Below are positions 44,252 through 52,015 of a DNA stretch of 63,641 bases, piece by piece; the stretch's first letter is position 1; each line of letters begins with the position of its first letter. A program made the position numbers and the translations under genes. The notes below the pieces were generated by a model. The model was not told the origin of the DNA, did not search any database, and saw nothing but the letters and a program-made list of their open reading frames with translations. The DNA is from Pseudomonadota bacterium (GTDB taxonomy: Bacteria > Pseudomonadota > Gammaproteobacteria > Steroidobacterales > Steroidobacteraceae), in assembly GCA_023423935.1 (NCBI GenBank), contig JAFAEQ010000018.1:1-63641 (forward strand), read 5' to 3'.

Positions 44252-44293
44252 CGACACGTTCTCCCGAGCGTGAATCACTTGTTGAAAAGGCCG

Positions 44294-44315
44294 CGACTGT
44301 CATGACGAACAGTCG
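44294..44315. promoter_or_regulatory. Hairpin in the lipoprotein mRNA leader
   Basis: CGACTGT (44294-44300) pairs with ACAGTCG (44309-44315) around an 8-nt loop. A second stem with a bulge lies just upstream in the transcript (AGGCG/CGCCT, 44321-44336). Both lie between the predicted Pho promoter and the start codon at 44251, so they would be part of the leader RNA. Confidence 0.45.
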
Positions 44316-44350
44316 GGCACAGGCGTTGATTCGCCTTTGTGCGGGGGAGA

Positions 44351-44406
44351 AACGTAAGTGAGTCACATGACAGTCAGACGACTACACCATGACACTTGCG
44401 TGACGC
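44351..44406 (-). promoter_or_regulatory. Multi-repeat Pho box and promoter of the lipoprotein-TonB operon
   Basis: Reading the minus strand from 44406, four 7-mers GCGTCAC, GTGTCAT, TAGTCGT and CTGTCAT occur with exactly 4 nt between each (period 11). A candidate -10, TACGTT, follows 10 nt after the last. This equals two adjacent PhoB boxes and is the longest such array in the window. Confidence 0.75.
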
Positions 44407-44478
44407 AGACGCGTCAGCTCATCGGGAAATGGCAGCGAGGATCAGTGGACTCGGTCCGCTCGCGAGCGAACGCAAACC

Positions 44479-45831
44479 TCAGCCGCCGTCGACGTGAAGC
44501 GCGAGCCCTTCTTCGGAGTCCGCGCGCGAGATCAGACGATGCAATGGAAAGTGACAGGTGAACGTGCTGCCGCGGCCTTCGACACTTTCGATCTGGAGCG
44601 TCGCATCGTGTCGTTGCAGTGCATGTTTCACGATCGCAAGTCCAAGACCCGACCCGCCGAGATCACGCGAGCGACCTGAGTCGACGCGATAGAAGCGCTC
44701 GGTCAATCGCGGAATGTGTTCGGGTGCGATGCCCGCTCCCGTGTCGCGCACGGAGATGTGACCGCCCGCTGCGTCTGTCCACCAGCGCATTTCGATCAGG
44801 CCTTCGGTGGGCGTGTACTTCACCGCATTGGACACGAGATTCGACACGATCGAATGCACCTCGCCTTCGACGCCGAGCAGTCGGTCGTCGCTTTCCACGA
44901 GCACATTCACTTCGCGCGGATGGTGTTCGAGCGACATGACTTCGCGACGCAGCAGCGCGAGCATGCCGCCGATGTCGAGTGGCCGATCGATCGCACGCCG
45001 CGCTCCGGACTCGAGCCTCGAGAGCTCGAGCAGATCGTTGATGATGCCGCTCATGCGTTCTGCCTGACGGCGCATCTCGAGCACGGGAGAGTTCCATGCG
45101 GGATCGAGATTCTGATCGTCCGCCAGCGCATCGAGGTAGCCGGAGATGACCGTGAGCGGCGAGCGCAACTCATGCGAGGCATTGGCCACGAAATCCTTGC
45201 GGATCGACTCGATGCGCATTTCGCGACTGACATCGCGCACGATCAGCAACTGTCTCGGTGAAGCCTCGGTGCGCACGACATGGAACGCGAGATGTCGCCC
45301 ACCTTCATACGGCTCGTACACGACCACACCTTCGACGGGATGACCGTGACGCAGGTATTCGACGAACGCAGGATGGCGAACGAGATTCTCGATGCGGATA
45401 CCGAAGTCACGCTTGCGATGCAGATTGAGCCAGCCCGCGGCGCGACCATTGAACCAGAGGATTTCGTGCTCGGGCCCGAGCAGGATCGCCCCTTCGGGCA
45501 TCGCTGTCGTGAGCCGGCGAAATTCGCGCAGCAGCCCGGTCACCTGCGCACGATGGTAATTCTTGCGACGGTAGATCCGGTCGATGATCGCAATGACTTC
45601 GCCCCACGGCCCTCTCATGTCCGGCGGAGGAAGATGTCGACGATGGCGCAGCCAGCGCTCGAGGCGGACCAGATTCCAGATCTGGAAGAACAGATAGATG
45701 CCGAAGACGATGGCAAGCGTGACGGCCAGATGCCCGGTGAGCAGACCGATCACGAAGGCCACCACGACGACGATCGCAAGCCGGGTCGCGGCCAGCCATC
45801 CCGTGGCTGCAATACTGCTCACGAACTTCAT
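44479..45831 (-). CDS. phoR: Phosphate regulon sensor histidine kinase
   Basis: 450 residues. Two membrane helices (about 10-52) are followed by a basic linker, a PAS domain (about 105-205), a DHp domain with H220 in NASHELRSPLTVISGYLDAL, and an HATPase domain (NAVKYTPTEG, DTGAGIAPEHIPRLTERFYR, GGSGLGLAIVKH). It phosphorylates PhoB under phosphate limitation and is held inactive by PstSCAB-PhoU. It lies 96 nt after phoB. Confidence 0.96.
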   Translation of the reverse strand: MKFVSSIAATGWLAATRLAIVVVVAFVIGLLTGHLAVTLAIVFGIYLFFQIWNLVRLERWLRHRRHLPPPDMRGPWGEVIAIIDRIYRRKNYHRAQVTGLLREFRRLTTAMPEGAILLGPEHEILWFNGRAAGWLNLHRKRDFGIRIENLVRHPAFVEYLRHGHPVEGVVVYEPYEGGRHLAFHVVRTEASPRQLLIVRDVSREMRIESIRKDFVANASHELRSPLTVISGYLDALADDQNLDPAWNSPVLEMRRQAERMSGIINDLLELSRLESGARRAIDRPLDIGGMLALLRREVMSLEHHPREVNVLVESDDRLLGVEGEVHSIVSNLVSNAVKYTPTEGLIEMRWWTDAAGGHISVRDTGAGIAPEHIPRLTERFYRVDSGRSRDLGGSGLGLAIVKHALQRHDATLQIESVEGRGSTFTCHFPLHRLISRADSEEGLALHVDGG

Positions 45832-45927
45832 GCGAAATTGAACTCGGTCCGTGGGTGCGCACTGGTCAGCACGCGGCGCCGATCCCGCAGGATCTCGTGC
45901 GTTCGCATCGATGCCAGGAGATACGAT

Positions 45928-46623
45928 TTACTCCGACCGCGTGGAGAAGCGGTAGCCGGAGCCACGTACGGTTTGAATGAATCGATCGTAGCCGAATGCC
46001 TCGAGCGCCTTGCGGAGACGACGGATGTGCACATCGACCGTACGCTCCTCGACATAGACATTTCCGCCCCAGACGCGATCCAGCAACTGCGTGCGACTGT
46101 ACACCCGTTCGGCATGCGTCATGAAGAACGACAGCAGACGATACTCCGTCGGACCCAGCGGCACGGTGCGATCGCCCACGGTCACGCGCTGGCTGGCCGC
46201 ATCGAGCACGAGCCCTTCGGCCTGTATGACTTCTTCGGCGCTGCCATTTCCAGAGCGACGCAGGACCGCGTTGATGCGTGCGAGGAGCTCACGCGGCGAG
46301 AAGGGTTTGGTGACGTAATCATCCGCTCCGCTATCCAGCCCGATGATCTTGTCCTGCTCTTCCGCCCGGGCCGTCAACATGATGACCGGCACTTCCTGAG
46401 TTTCCTTGTCGCGCTTCAGCGCCCGGGTGAGCTCCAGACCGCTCATCTCCGGCAGCATCCAATCCACCAGCACCAGATCGGGAATACGATCCGCAATGCT
46501 CGCGCGCGCTGCGCTGACGTCCGCTGCTTCACGAACCTCGAAGCCGCTGCGCCGCAATCCGAATGCAATCATTTCCCGAATGGGGCGCTCGTCCTCGACG
46601 ATCAGAATCTGTCTGGCTGTCAT
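45928..46623 (-). CDS. phoB: Phosphate regulon response regulator
   Basis: 231 residues, OmpR/PhoB family. The receiver domain has D54 (LVDWMLPEMSG) and the KPFSP lysine near 106. The winged-helix output domain ends RTVRGSGYRFS. It binds Pho boxes and recruits RNA polymerase. Its start codon lies only 3 nt after the CTAG end of a MITE-like repeat, and its best Shine-Dalgarno (AGAGG, 46635-46639) is inside that repeat. Confidence 0.97.
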   Translation of the reverse strand: MTARQILIVEDERPIREMIAFGLRRSGFEVREAADVSAARASIADRIPDLVLVDWMLPEMSGLELTRALKRDKETQEVPVIMLTARAEEQDKIIGLDSGADDYVTKPFSPRELLARINAVLRRSGNGSAEEVIQAEGLVLDAASQRVTVGDRTVPLGPTEYRLLSFFMTHAERVYSRTQLLDRVWGGNVYVEERTVDVHIRRLRKALEAFGYDRFIQTVRGSGYRFSTRSE

Positions 46624-46626
46624 GCG

Positions 46627-46744
46627 CTAGGTAACCTCTGATCAATTCGCCATTCGCAACCATAGTTGCTTCGCCCACCGAAGCATTTCAACCGGTTGCA
46701 GACTTGCGAAGGTCAGGGAAGTCGATAAATCAGAGCTTCCCTAG
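46627..46744 (-). repeat. MITE-like repeat, copy C (phoB leader)
   Basis: A 110-bp element (46631-46740) flanked on both sides by CTAG, a likely target-site duplication. Read on the minus strand it starts GGAAGCTCTGATTTATC and ends GATCAGAGGTTAC. The two ends are imperfect inverted repeats (11 of the 13 terminal bases match). There is no ORF inside. It lies between the phoB promoter and phoB. CTAG targets and such ends recall IS5-family derivatives, but no source transposase is in the window. Confidence 0.8.
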
Positions 46745-46774
46745 ATGTATTCACGAAGATGAAGTGTCGGGAAC

Positions 46775-46808
46775 ATTACAGCAACCGATTATTACAGTTC
46801 GGTTAAGC
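46775..46808 (-). promoter_or_regulatory. Pho box and promoter of phoB
   Basis: On the minus strand, GCTTAAC, CGAA, CTGTAAT (46808 to 46791) form a diverged 7-4-7 site. TGTAAT, a near-perfect -10, begins 10 nt later. This predicts autoactivation of phoBR. The resulting leader of about 145 nt would consist mostly of the MITE. Confidence 0.65.
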
Positions 46809-46843
46809 AACCCTGCACGCGGCGAGAACCACACTCACCTTTG

Positions 46844-47512
46844 CTACTTCTTCGCTACGGCTACGTTATCCCGCAGATAGACCGGCTGCGCGTGACTGGC
46901 CGGCTGACCTCTGCCCTGCTCCAGCTCACTCTCGGCGATGAATGCGATCTCTTTCGCTCGGGGCAATGCCTGCGCATGAATCGGCAGCGCGTCAAATCGC
47001 TCCGCGAGTAATGGATAGGCCGAAAAGCCGGTGCCGATGGCGATCGTGAGATCGCTCGGATCGACATCCACGCCTGCAGGCGGGCCGACTCGTTCCGGTC
47101 CGACGGAGAGGACGCGACCTGTAAGCGCTTCCGATCCGAAGACCCCCCAATACACCTCCTGCATCCGCGCATCCATGCAGACCAGGATGCGCGCGCCGTC
47201 GGCAGCGACCTGTTGAGCGACGGCCGCAAGATTCGAAACTCCGACGGTAGGCAGATCCGCGCCGAATGCGAGACCCTGAGCAACACCGATCGCGATACGA
47301 ACGCCGGTGAAGCCGCCGGGACCTCTGCCGTATGCAAGGCCATCGAGCTGATTCAGCGAGACGCCTGCCTCGGATAGGACATCGCGAACCATGGGAAGAA
47401 TCAGATCCGCGTGGCCCCGAGGCGTCTCGATCTGACGTTCGATCGTCGCGCCGTCGATGCGCAAAGCCACCGAGCATCGCTCGGTCGCCGTATCCAGTGC
47501 CAGGATCTTCAC
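46844..47512 (-). CDS. tsaB: tRNA threonylcarbamoyladenosine synthesis protein TsaB
   Basis: 222 residues. It is the TsaD partner in t6A37 modification of tRNAs reading ANN codons. MKILALDTATERCSVAL is the ASKHA N-terminal strand, and GRGPGGFTGVRIAIGVAQGLAF is the TsaB signature. The start overlaps the stop of the upstream helicase gene by 4 nt. Confidence 0.95.
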   Translation of the reverse strand: MKILALDTATERCSVALRIDGATIERQIETPRGHADLILPMVRDVLSEAGVSLNQLDGLAYGRGPGGFTGVRIAIGVAQGLAFGADLPTVGVSNLAAVAQQVAADGARILVCMDARMQEVYWGVFGSEALTGRVLSVGPERVGPPAGVDVDPSDLTIAIGTGFSAYPLLAERFDALPIHAQALPRAKEIAFIAESELEQGRGQPASHAQPVYLRDNVAVAKK

Positions 47513-49482
47513 GAAACGCGGGCCTCCGCATGAACATGCACACCGACTGCCTCGAGACGCGAGTGCAGAAACTGAGTGACTTCCTCCAATCGATGCGTAA
47601 CCGGCATCGGCGGCAGGCTGTCCAGAAAAATCCGGCCATAAGGTCGGGTCCTGACACGTTGATCACAAAGCATGATGACCCCGAAGTCTTCATGATCGCG
47701 GATGAGGCGTCCCACGCCCTGCTTCAATGCGATCACCGCCTGCGGAATCTGCTCTTCCATGAAAGGGTTGCCGCCACGGTGCTCGATCGCATTCAGGCGC
47801 GCTTTGAGCACCGGATCATCCGGCACTGCGAACGGCAGCTTGTCGATGATCACGACGGACAGTGCCGGACCTTTCACATCGACGCCCTCCCAGAAGCTGC
47901 TCGTCCCCAGAAGAACGGCATTGCCGAATTCGCGAAAGCGCTTCAGAAGCGCATCGCGCGGGGCTTCGCCTTGTATGAGCACTGGAAACGGCAGCGTCGG
48001 GCCGAGCCTGCGAAACAGAATGTCGGCAGCCTCGCGCAAAGCACGATGGCTGGTAAACAGCATGAATGCGCGACCGCCGCTGGCCTGCAGCACAGGCAGC
48101 GCCGCATCGACCACCTGCTGCGGATAGCGTCCGGAGGATGGTGCATCGAGACCTTTCGGCAAATAGAGCAGCGCCTGCTGAGCGAACTCGAACGGACTGT
48201 CGAGACGCACGGTCAGTGGATCGAGCATGCCCACGCGTCGAACGAAATGATCGAAGCTGTCGCCGACCGCGAGCGTCGCTGACGTACAGATCCACGCGCT
48301 CGAATGCGTACTGATCAGCTCGCCGAGCTGCTCCGACACATCGAGCGGCACATAGTGAAATGACACGCCATATCGACTCTGCTGGGCCCAGCGCACGCTC
48401 GCAGCTCCGCGCTCGCCGTGATCCAGGATCAGTGCGAGGCGCGAGCTCAGCTCTGCTGCGCGTCGTTTGATCGATGCAAGCCCGGAGGCGCCTTCGGAAA
48501 CTTCCGCCAGCGACTTGGTGAGATCCTCCAACGCGAACTCCAACGACTCGAGCGCCTCGATCGTCGCGCTTGACCACTGTGCGAATTCGGCACGCTCGCT
48601 CTTTCCACCCAATGCGTCCTGCAGATCGAACGTGCGCCGCTCGATGGTCTGAGTGAATCGTGTCGCCGCTTCGCTCGATGCTGCATTGAGCACCAGCTCT
48701 GCGGTCAGATCCTGAGCAAGCGCTTCGAGCTGCCGGCTCGACACGGCAAAGCCGAGGAACATCGAGGCGACTTCGGGGAGCTGATGAGCTTCATCGATCA
48801 CGATGGCATCGGCACCCGGCAACAGATCGCCGAAACCCTCCTCCTTCAATACCAGATCGGCCATCAGCAAATGATGATTGACGATCACCACGTCGGCGGC
48901 CTGCGCTTCGCGCCGTGCCCGCATGACATGGCAGCGCTCGAACATCGCGCACTCCGCACCGACGCAGTTGTCGCGATTCGACGTGACCCAGGGCCACACA
49001 GGTTCCGATTCGCCGAATTTCACGAGCTCCGCAATGTCGCCGCGCTGAGTGATCCGCGCCCAGTCACGCACATAAGGCAGCGCCGTGGCCACTTCGCGAC
49101 GCAGACCGCGCGAGACAGCCTGCTGCTCGGTGAGCTCGAGACGATGCAGACACAGATAATTCGCACGACCCTTGAGCAGCGCGACACGCACCGGTCGTCC
49201 GAGCGCCGCCGCCACGGTGGGCAGATCTCTTCTGAAGAGCTGGTCCTGCAATGTGCGCGTACCCGTCGATACGATGACGCGCTTGCCGGAGAGCAGTACC
49301 GGGACCAGATAGGCGTACGTCTTGCCCGTGCCCGTGCCCGCCTCGACCACGAGTCGGCCGCGCGAATGCAAGGCCGAGGCGACCTCGCCTGCCATCACGA
49401 TCTGTTCGCGACGTACCGTGAATCCCGGCACCGCGCGTGCGAGTGGACCTTCTGCACCGAAGATGTCTTCCCAGTCGTGCAT
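47509..49482 (-). CDS. XPD-like iron-sulfur DNA helicase (DinG/YoaA family)
   Basis: 657 residues from the ATG at 49482. A superfamily 2 5'-3' helicase of the DinG/YoaA type, which acts in replication and repair. Walker A is GTGTGKT (49-55), and VIDEAHQLPEV is motif II. Four cysteines, C111, C173, C178 and C184, have XPD-type spacing for a 4Fe-4S cluster. GVGRLIRDHEDFGV is motif VI. YoaA is often next to tsaB, which favours YoaA over DinG. It starts 2 nt after the upstream DUF11-like gene. Confidence 0.92.
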   Translation of the reverse strand: MHDWEDIFGAEGPLARAVPGFTVRREQIVMAGEVASALHSRGRLVVEAGTGTGKTYAYLVPVLLSGKRVIVSTGTRTLQDQLFRRDLPTVAAALGRPVRVALLKGRANYLCLHRLELTEQQAVSRGLRREVATALPYVRDWARITQRGDIAELVKFGESEPVWPWVTSNRDNCVGAECAMFERCHVMRARREAQAADVVIVNHHLLMADLVLKEEGFGDLLPGADAIVIDEAHQLPEVASMFLGFAVSSRQLEALAQDLTAELVLNAASSEAATRFTQTIERRTFDLQDALGGKSERAEFAQWSSATIEALESLEFALEDLTKSLAEVSEGASGLASIKRRAAELSSRLALILDHGERGAASVRWAQQSRYGVSFHYVPLDVSEQLGELISTHSSAWICTSATLAVGDSFDHFVRRVGMLDPLTVRLDSPFEFAQQALLYLPKGLDAPSSGRYPQQVVDAALPVLQASGGRAFMLFTSHRALREAADILFRRLGPTLPFPVLIQGEAPRDALLKRFREFGNAVLLGTSSFWEGVDVKGPALSVVIIDKLPFAVPDDPVLKARLNAIEHRGGNPFMEEQIPQAVIALKQGVGRLIRDHEDFGVIMLCDQRVRTRPYGRIFLDSLPPMPVTHRLEEVTQFLHSRLEAVGVHVHAEARVS

Positions 49483-49484
49483 GG

Positions 49485-49997
49485 TCAGAGGAACACCGCG
49501 CGGAAGCGCGCGAGCGCGACGGCTCCAGGAGCGAGCGAATTGCGCAGACGCCAACGCACGTGAGTGTAGTCGCGCGCAGTCGCCGGTCGCGTCAATGCAG
49601 AACGATCCGCATTCGACTGCACCAATGCGGCAGCCGACTGATCGGTGTACATCAGCTCGCCTTCCTTACCGAACGTGATCCCATCGACCGAGACGCTGAT
49701 CTGGGCACCGGGCCCCGACGCCGAAGCACGCACATACCTCGTGTTCTGCGGGATCCGCTGCACGACCTCCACGTTCTGCGCCGGCACGTTCGCCGTGTTT
49801 CGAATGCGCACCGTGTAGTAGATCTCCTGCCCTTGCCGCAGGATCTGCGCAGGCACGAGCCGCACGACGCGACGTCCCGGGGAGACTTCGACTTCCTGGC
49901 GCACTTCCGCAACGAGAGAGATCTCCAGTCCGTCATTCGCACGCGCAACGCCACCGCTTGCCGCCACCGCGTACAACAGAAGCATCAGCAGCCGCAT
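49485..49997 (-). CDS. Exported DUF11-like protein
   Basis: 170 residues from the ATG at 49997, which gives a signal peptide (MRLLMLLLYAVAASG, cut near ARA-ND). The mature part has an immunoglobulin-like pattern with YTVRIRNTANVPAQNVEVVQRIP, the hallmark of DUF11 ('conserved repeat') domains, here a single copy. The frame is open to 50123, but that stretch does not look coding. It is probably a periplasmic adhesion or assembly domain; no partner is evident. Confidence 0.6.
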   Translation of the reverse strand: MRLLMLLLYAVAASGGVARANDGLEISLVAEVRQEVEVSPGRRVVRLVPAQILRQGQEIYYTVRIRNTANVPAQNVEVVQRIPQNTRYVRASASGPGAQISVSVDGITFGKEGELMYTDQSAAALVQSNADRSALTRPATARDYTHVRWRLRNSLAPGAVALARFRAVFL

Positions 49998-50170
49998 TCC
50001 ACATCGCCAGAGATTGTCGAGCGCTGTCTTGTGCATGACACTACTCGGCATCAGCGACACTGCATCGAAACGGCGCGAGGTCGGCTTGCATACATCGCAA
50101 ATTGCAGCGAATCCCAGACTCACGATGCACTTTCGATTTCATAACGACGTCGGACCTATGCGAGTACGCC

Positions 50171-50176
50171 TATAAT
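50171..50176 (+). promoter_or_regulatory. -10 element upstream of pckG
   Basis: A perfect TATAAT lies 66 nt before the pckG ATG. No good -35 is seen at 16-18 nt, so an activator may be needed, or this is a chance match. Confidence 0.45.
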
Positions 50177-50241
50177 CGAGACCACGATGAATTCGGCCGC
50201 TGCTCATCGGAGCTGCGACCAATGCTGAGGACTGCAACGCA

Positions 50242-52011
50242 ATGACCATCAATGTCTCGCTGGATTCCTGGATCAACGAAGTCGCGCAACTGACGAAACC
50301 TGATTCCATTCACTGGTGTACGGGCTCGCAGGAGGAGAATGCGCAACTGATCGAACGCATGCTCGCCAGTGGCGATCTTACCAAGCTCGATTCCTCCACC
50401 CACCCCGATTGCTACCTGCATCGCTCGCATCCCTCGGATGTCGCGCGCGTCGAGCATCTCACCTACGTCTGCACGAATGCGCGCGAGGACGCAGGGCCGA
50501 ACAATAACTGGATGAGCCCGGAGGCGGCGCACCAGCGAATGAACCAGCTGTTCGAGGGTGCCATGCGCGGCCGGACGATGTATGTCGTCCCCTATTGCAT
50601 GGGTCCCATCGATTCTCCTTATGCCCGCTGTGGCGTGGAGATCACGGACAGTCCTTATGTCGTCGTGAACATGCGCATCATGACCCGCATGGGCAGCGCC
50701 GCGCTCGATCGCATCCGGCGCGAAGGCAAGTTCGTGCGCGGCCTGCATTCGCTGGGCGACCTGAATCCCGAGCGTCGTTTCATCATGCATTTTCCGGAAG
50801 AGCTGCTCATCCAGAGCGTGGGCTCCGGGTACGGCGGAAATGCCCTGCTTGGAAAGAAGTGTCATGCACTTCGCATCGCAAGCTGGCAGGCACGCAGCGA
50901 AGGCTGGCTCGCCGAGCACATGCTCATCATGGGACTGCAGAGCCCCGAAGGTCGCACGCACTACATCGCAGGCGCCTTCCCCTCCGCGTGCGGCAAGACG
51001 AATCTCGCCATGCTCGTACCGCCCGAGAGCCTCAAGGGCTGGAAGATCTGGACCATCGGCGATGACATCTGCTGGATGCACATCGGCAGCGACGGTCAGT
51101 TGCGCGCAATCAATCCCGAAGCAGGCTACTTCGGTGTCGTGCCGGGCACGAATCGCAAGACCAACCGCAACGCGTACGAAATGATCCAGCGCGAGACCAT
51201 CTTCACCAATGTTGCGGTTACCGCCGACGGCCAACCCTGGTGGGAAGGACGCGAGGACGGTACTCCTGTACTCGACTGGCAGGGCAGACCTTACGAAGGC
51301 AAAGGCGCTGCTGCGCATCCCAACTCGCGCTTCACCGTCTCCGCTCGCAACAACCCGACGTACTCGAGTCTCGCGGAAGCGCCGGAGGGTGTGCCGATTT
51401 CGGCGATCCTGTTCGGTGGTCGCCGCCGCGAAGTCGCACCTCTGGTGTACGAAGCCCGCAACTGGACCCACGGCGTTCTGATCGGTGCCGGCATGGCCTC
51501 GGAAACGACGGCAGCTGCGGTCGGACAGATGGGCGTCGTGCGGCGCGACTCGATGGCCATGAAGCCGTTCTGCGGCTACAACTTCGGCGATTACTGGAAG
51601 CACTGGCTCTCCTTCGAATCGCGCGCAAAAAAGCTCCCTCGCATTTTCCACGTCAACTGGTTCCGTCAGGATGCACAGGGCCGGTTCATGTGGCCAGGCT
51701 ATGGCGAGAATCTGCGCGTGCTGCAGTGGATCGCCGATCGTTGCGATGAGCGCGCGTCCGCGGTCGAAACGCCGATCGGCTATCTGCCGACGCCCGAGGC
51801 GCTGAATCTCGAGGGACTTTCGCTCGAGCAGGAAACACTGCGCACCTTGCTGTCGGTGAACCCGCAGGCATGGAGCGAAGAGCTGAGCGCAATCGATACT
51901 TATCTGAAGGAGTTCGGCGATCGAGTGCCGGCGGAGCTGCAGCGCGAGTTGCAGTCGATCCAGTCGCAATTCGAGTCGCAGACGAGGCTTGGCAACGCAG
52001 CCTCGATGTAA
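50242..52011 (+). CDS. pckG: Phosphoenolpyruvate carboxykinase (GTP)
   Basis: 589 residues. It converts oxaloacetate plus GTP to PEP in gluconeogenesis. It is the GTP form: FPSACGKTNLAML (about 247-259) is the P-loop with the catalytic Cys, and the NTP site has FCGYNFGDYW near 442. RRHRSHPSDVAR-type substrate residues are present (CYLHRSHPSDVARVEH near 55). A GAGG ribosome site lies about 10 nt upstream. Its stop is 4 nt from the convergent cyclase gene. Confidence 0.96.
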   Translation: MTINVSLDSWINEVAQLTKPDSIHWCTGSQEENAQLIERMLASGDLTKLDSSTHPDCYLHRSHPSDVARVEHLTYVCTNAREDAGPNNNWMSPEAAHQRMNQLFEGAMRGRTMYVVPYCMGPIDSPYARCGVEITDSPYVVVNMRIMTRMGSAALDRIRREGKFVRGLHSLGDLNPERRFIMHFPEELLIQSVGSGYGGNALLGKKCHALRIASWQARSEGWLAEHMLIMGLQSPEGRTHYIAGAFPSACGKTNLAMLVPPESLKGWKIWTIGDDICWMHIGSDGQLRAINPEAGYFGVVPGTNRKTNRNAYEMIQRETIFTNVAVTADGQPWWEGREDGTPVLDWQGRPYEGKGAAAHPNSRFTVSARNNPTYSSLAEAPEGVPISAILFGGRRREVAPLVYEARNWTHGVLIGAGMASETTAAAVGQMGVVRRDSMAMKPFCGYNFGDYWKHWLSFESRAKKLPRIFHVNWFRQDAQGRFMWPGYGENLRVLQWIADRCDERASAVETPIGYLPTPEALNLEGLSLEQETLRTLLSVNPQAWSEELSAIDTYLKEFGDRVPAELQRELQSIQSQFESQTRLGNAASM

Positions 52012-52015
52012 GGCG

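Noticed and set aside
50170..51969. Minus-strand open frame of about 600 codons over pckG
   Set aside because: It is antisense to a complete pckG with all motifs. The translation has no recognisable fold.
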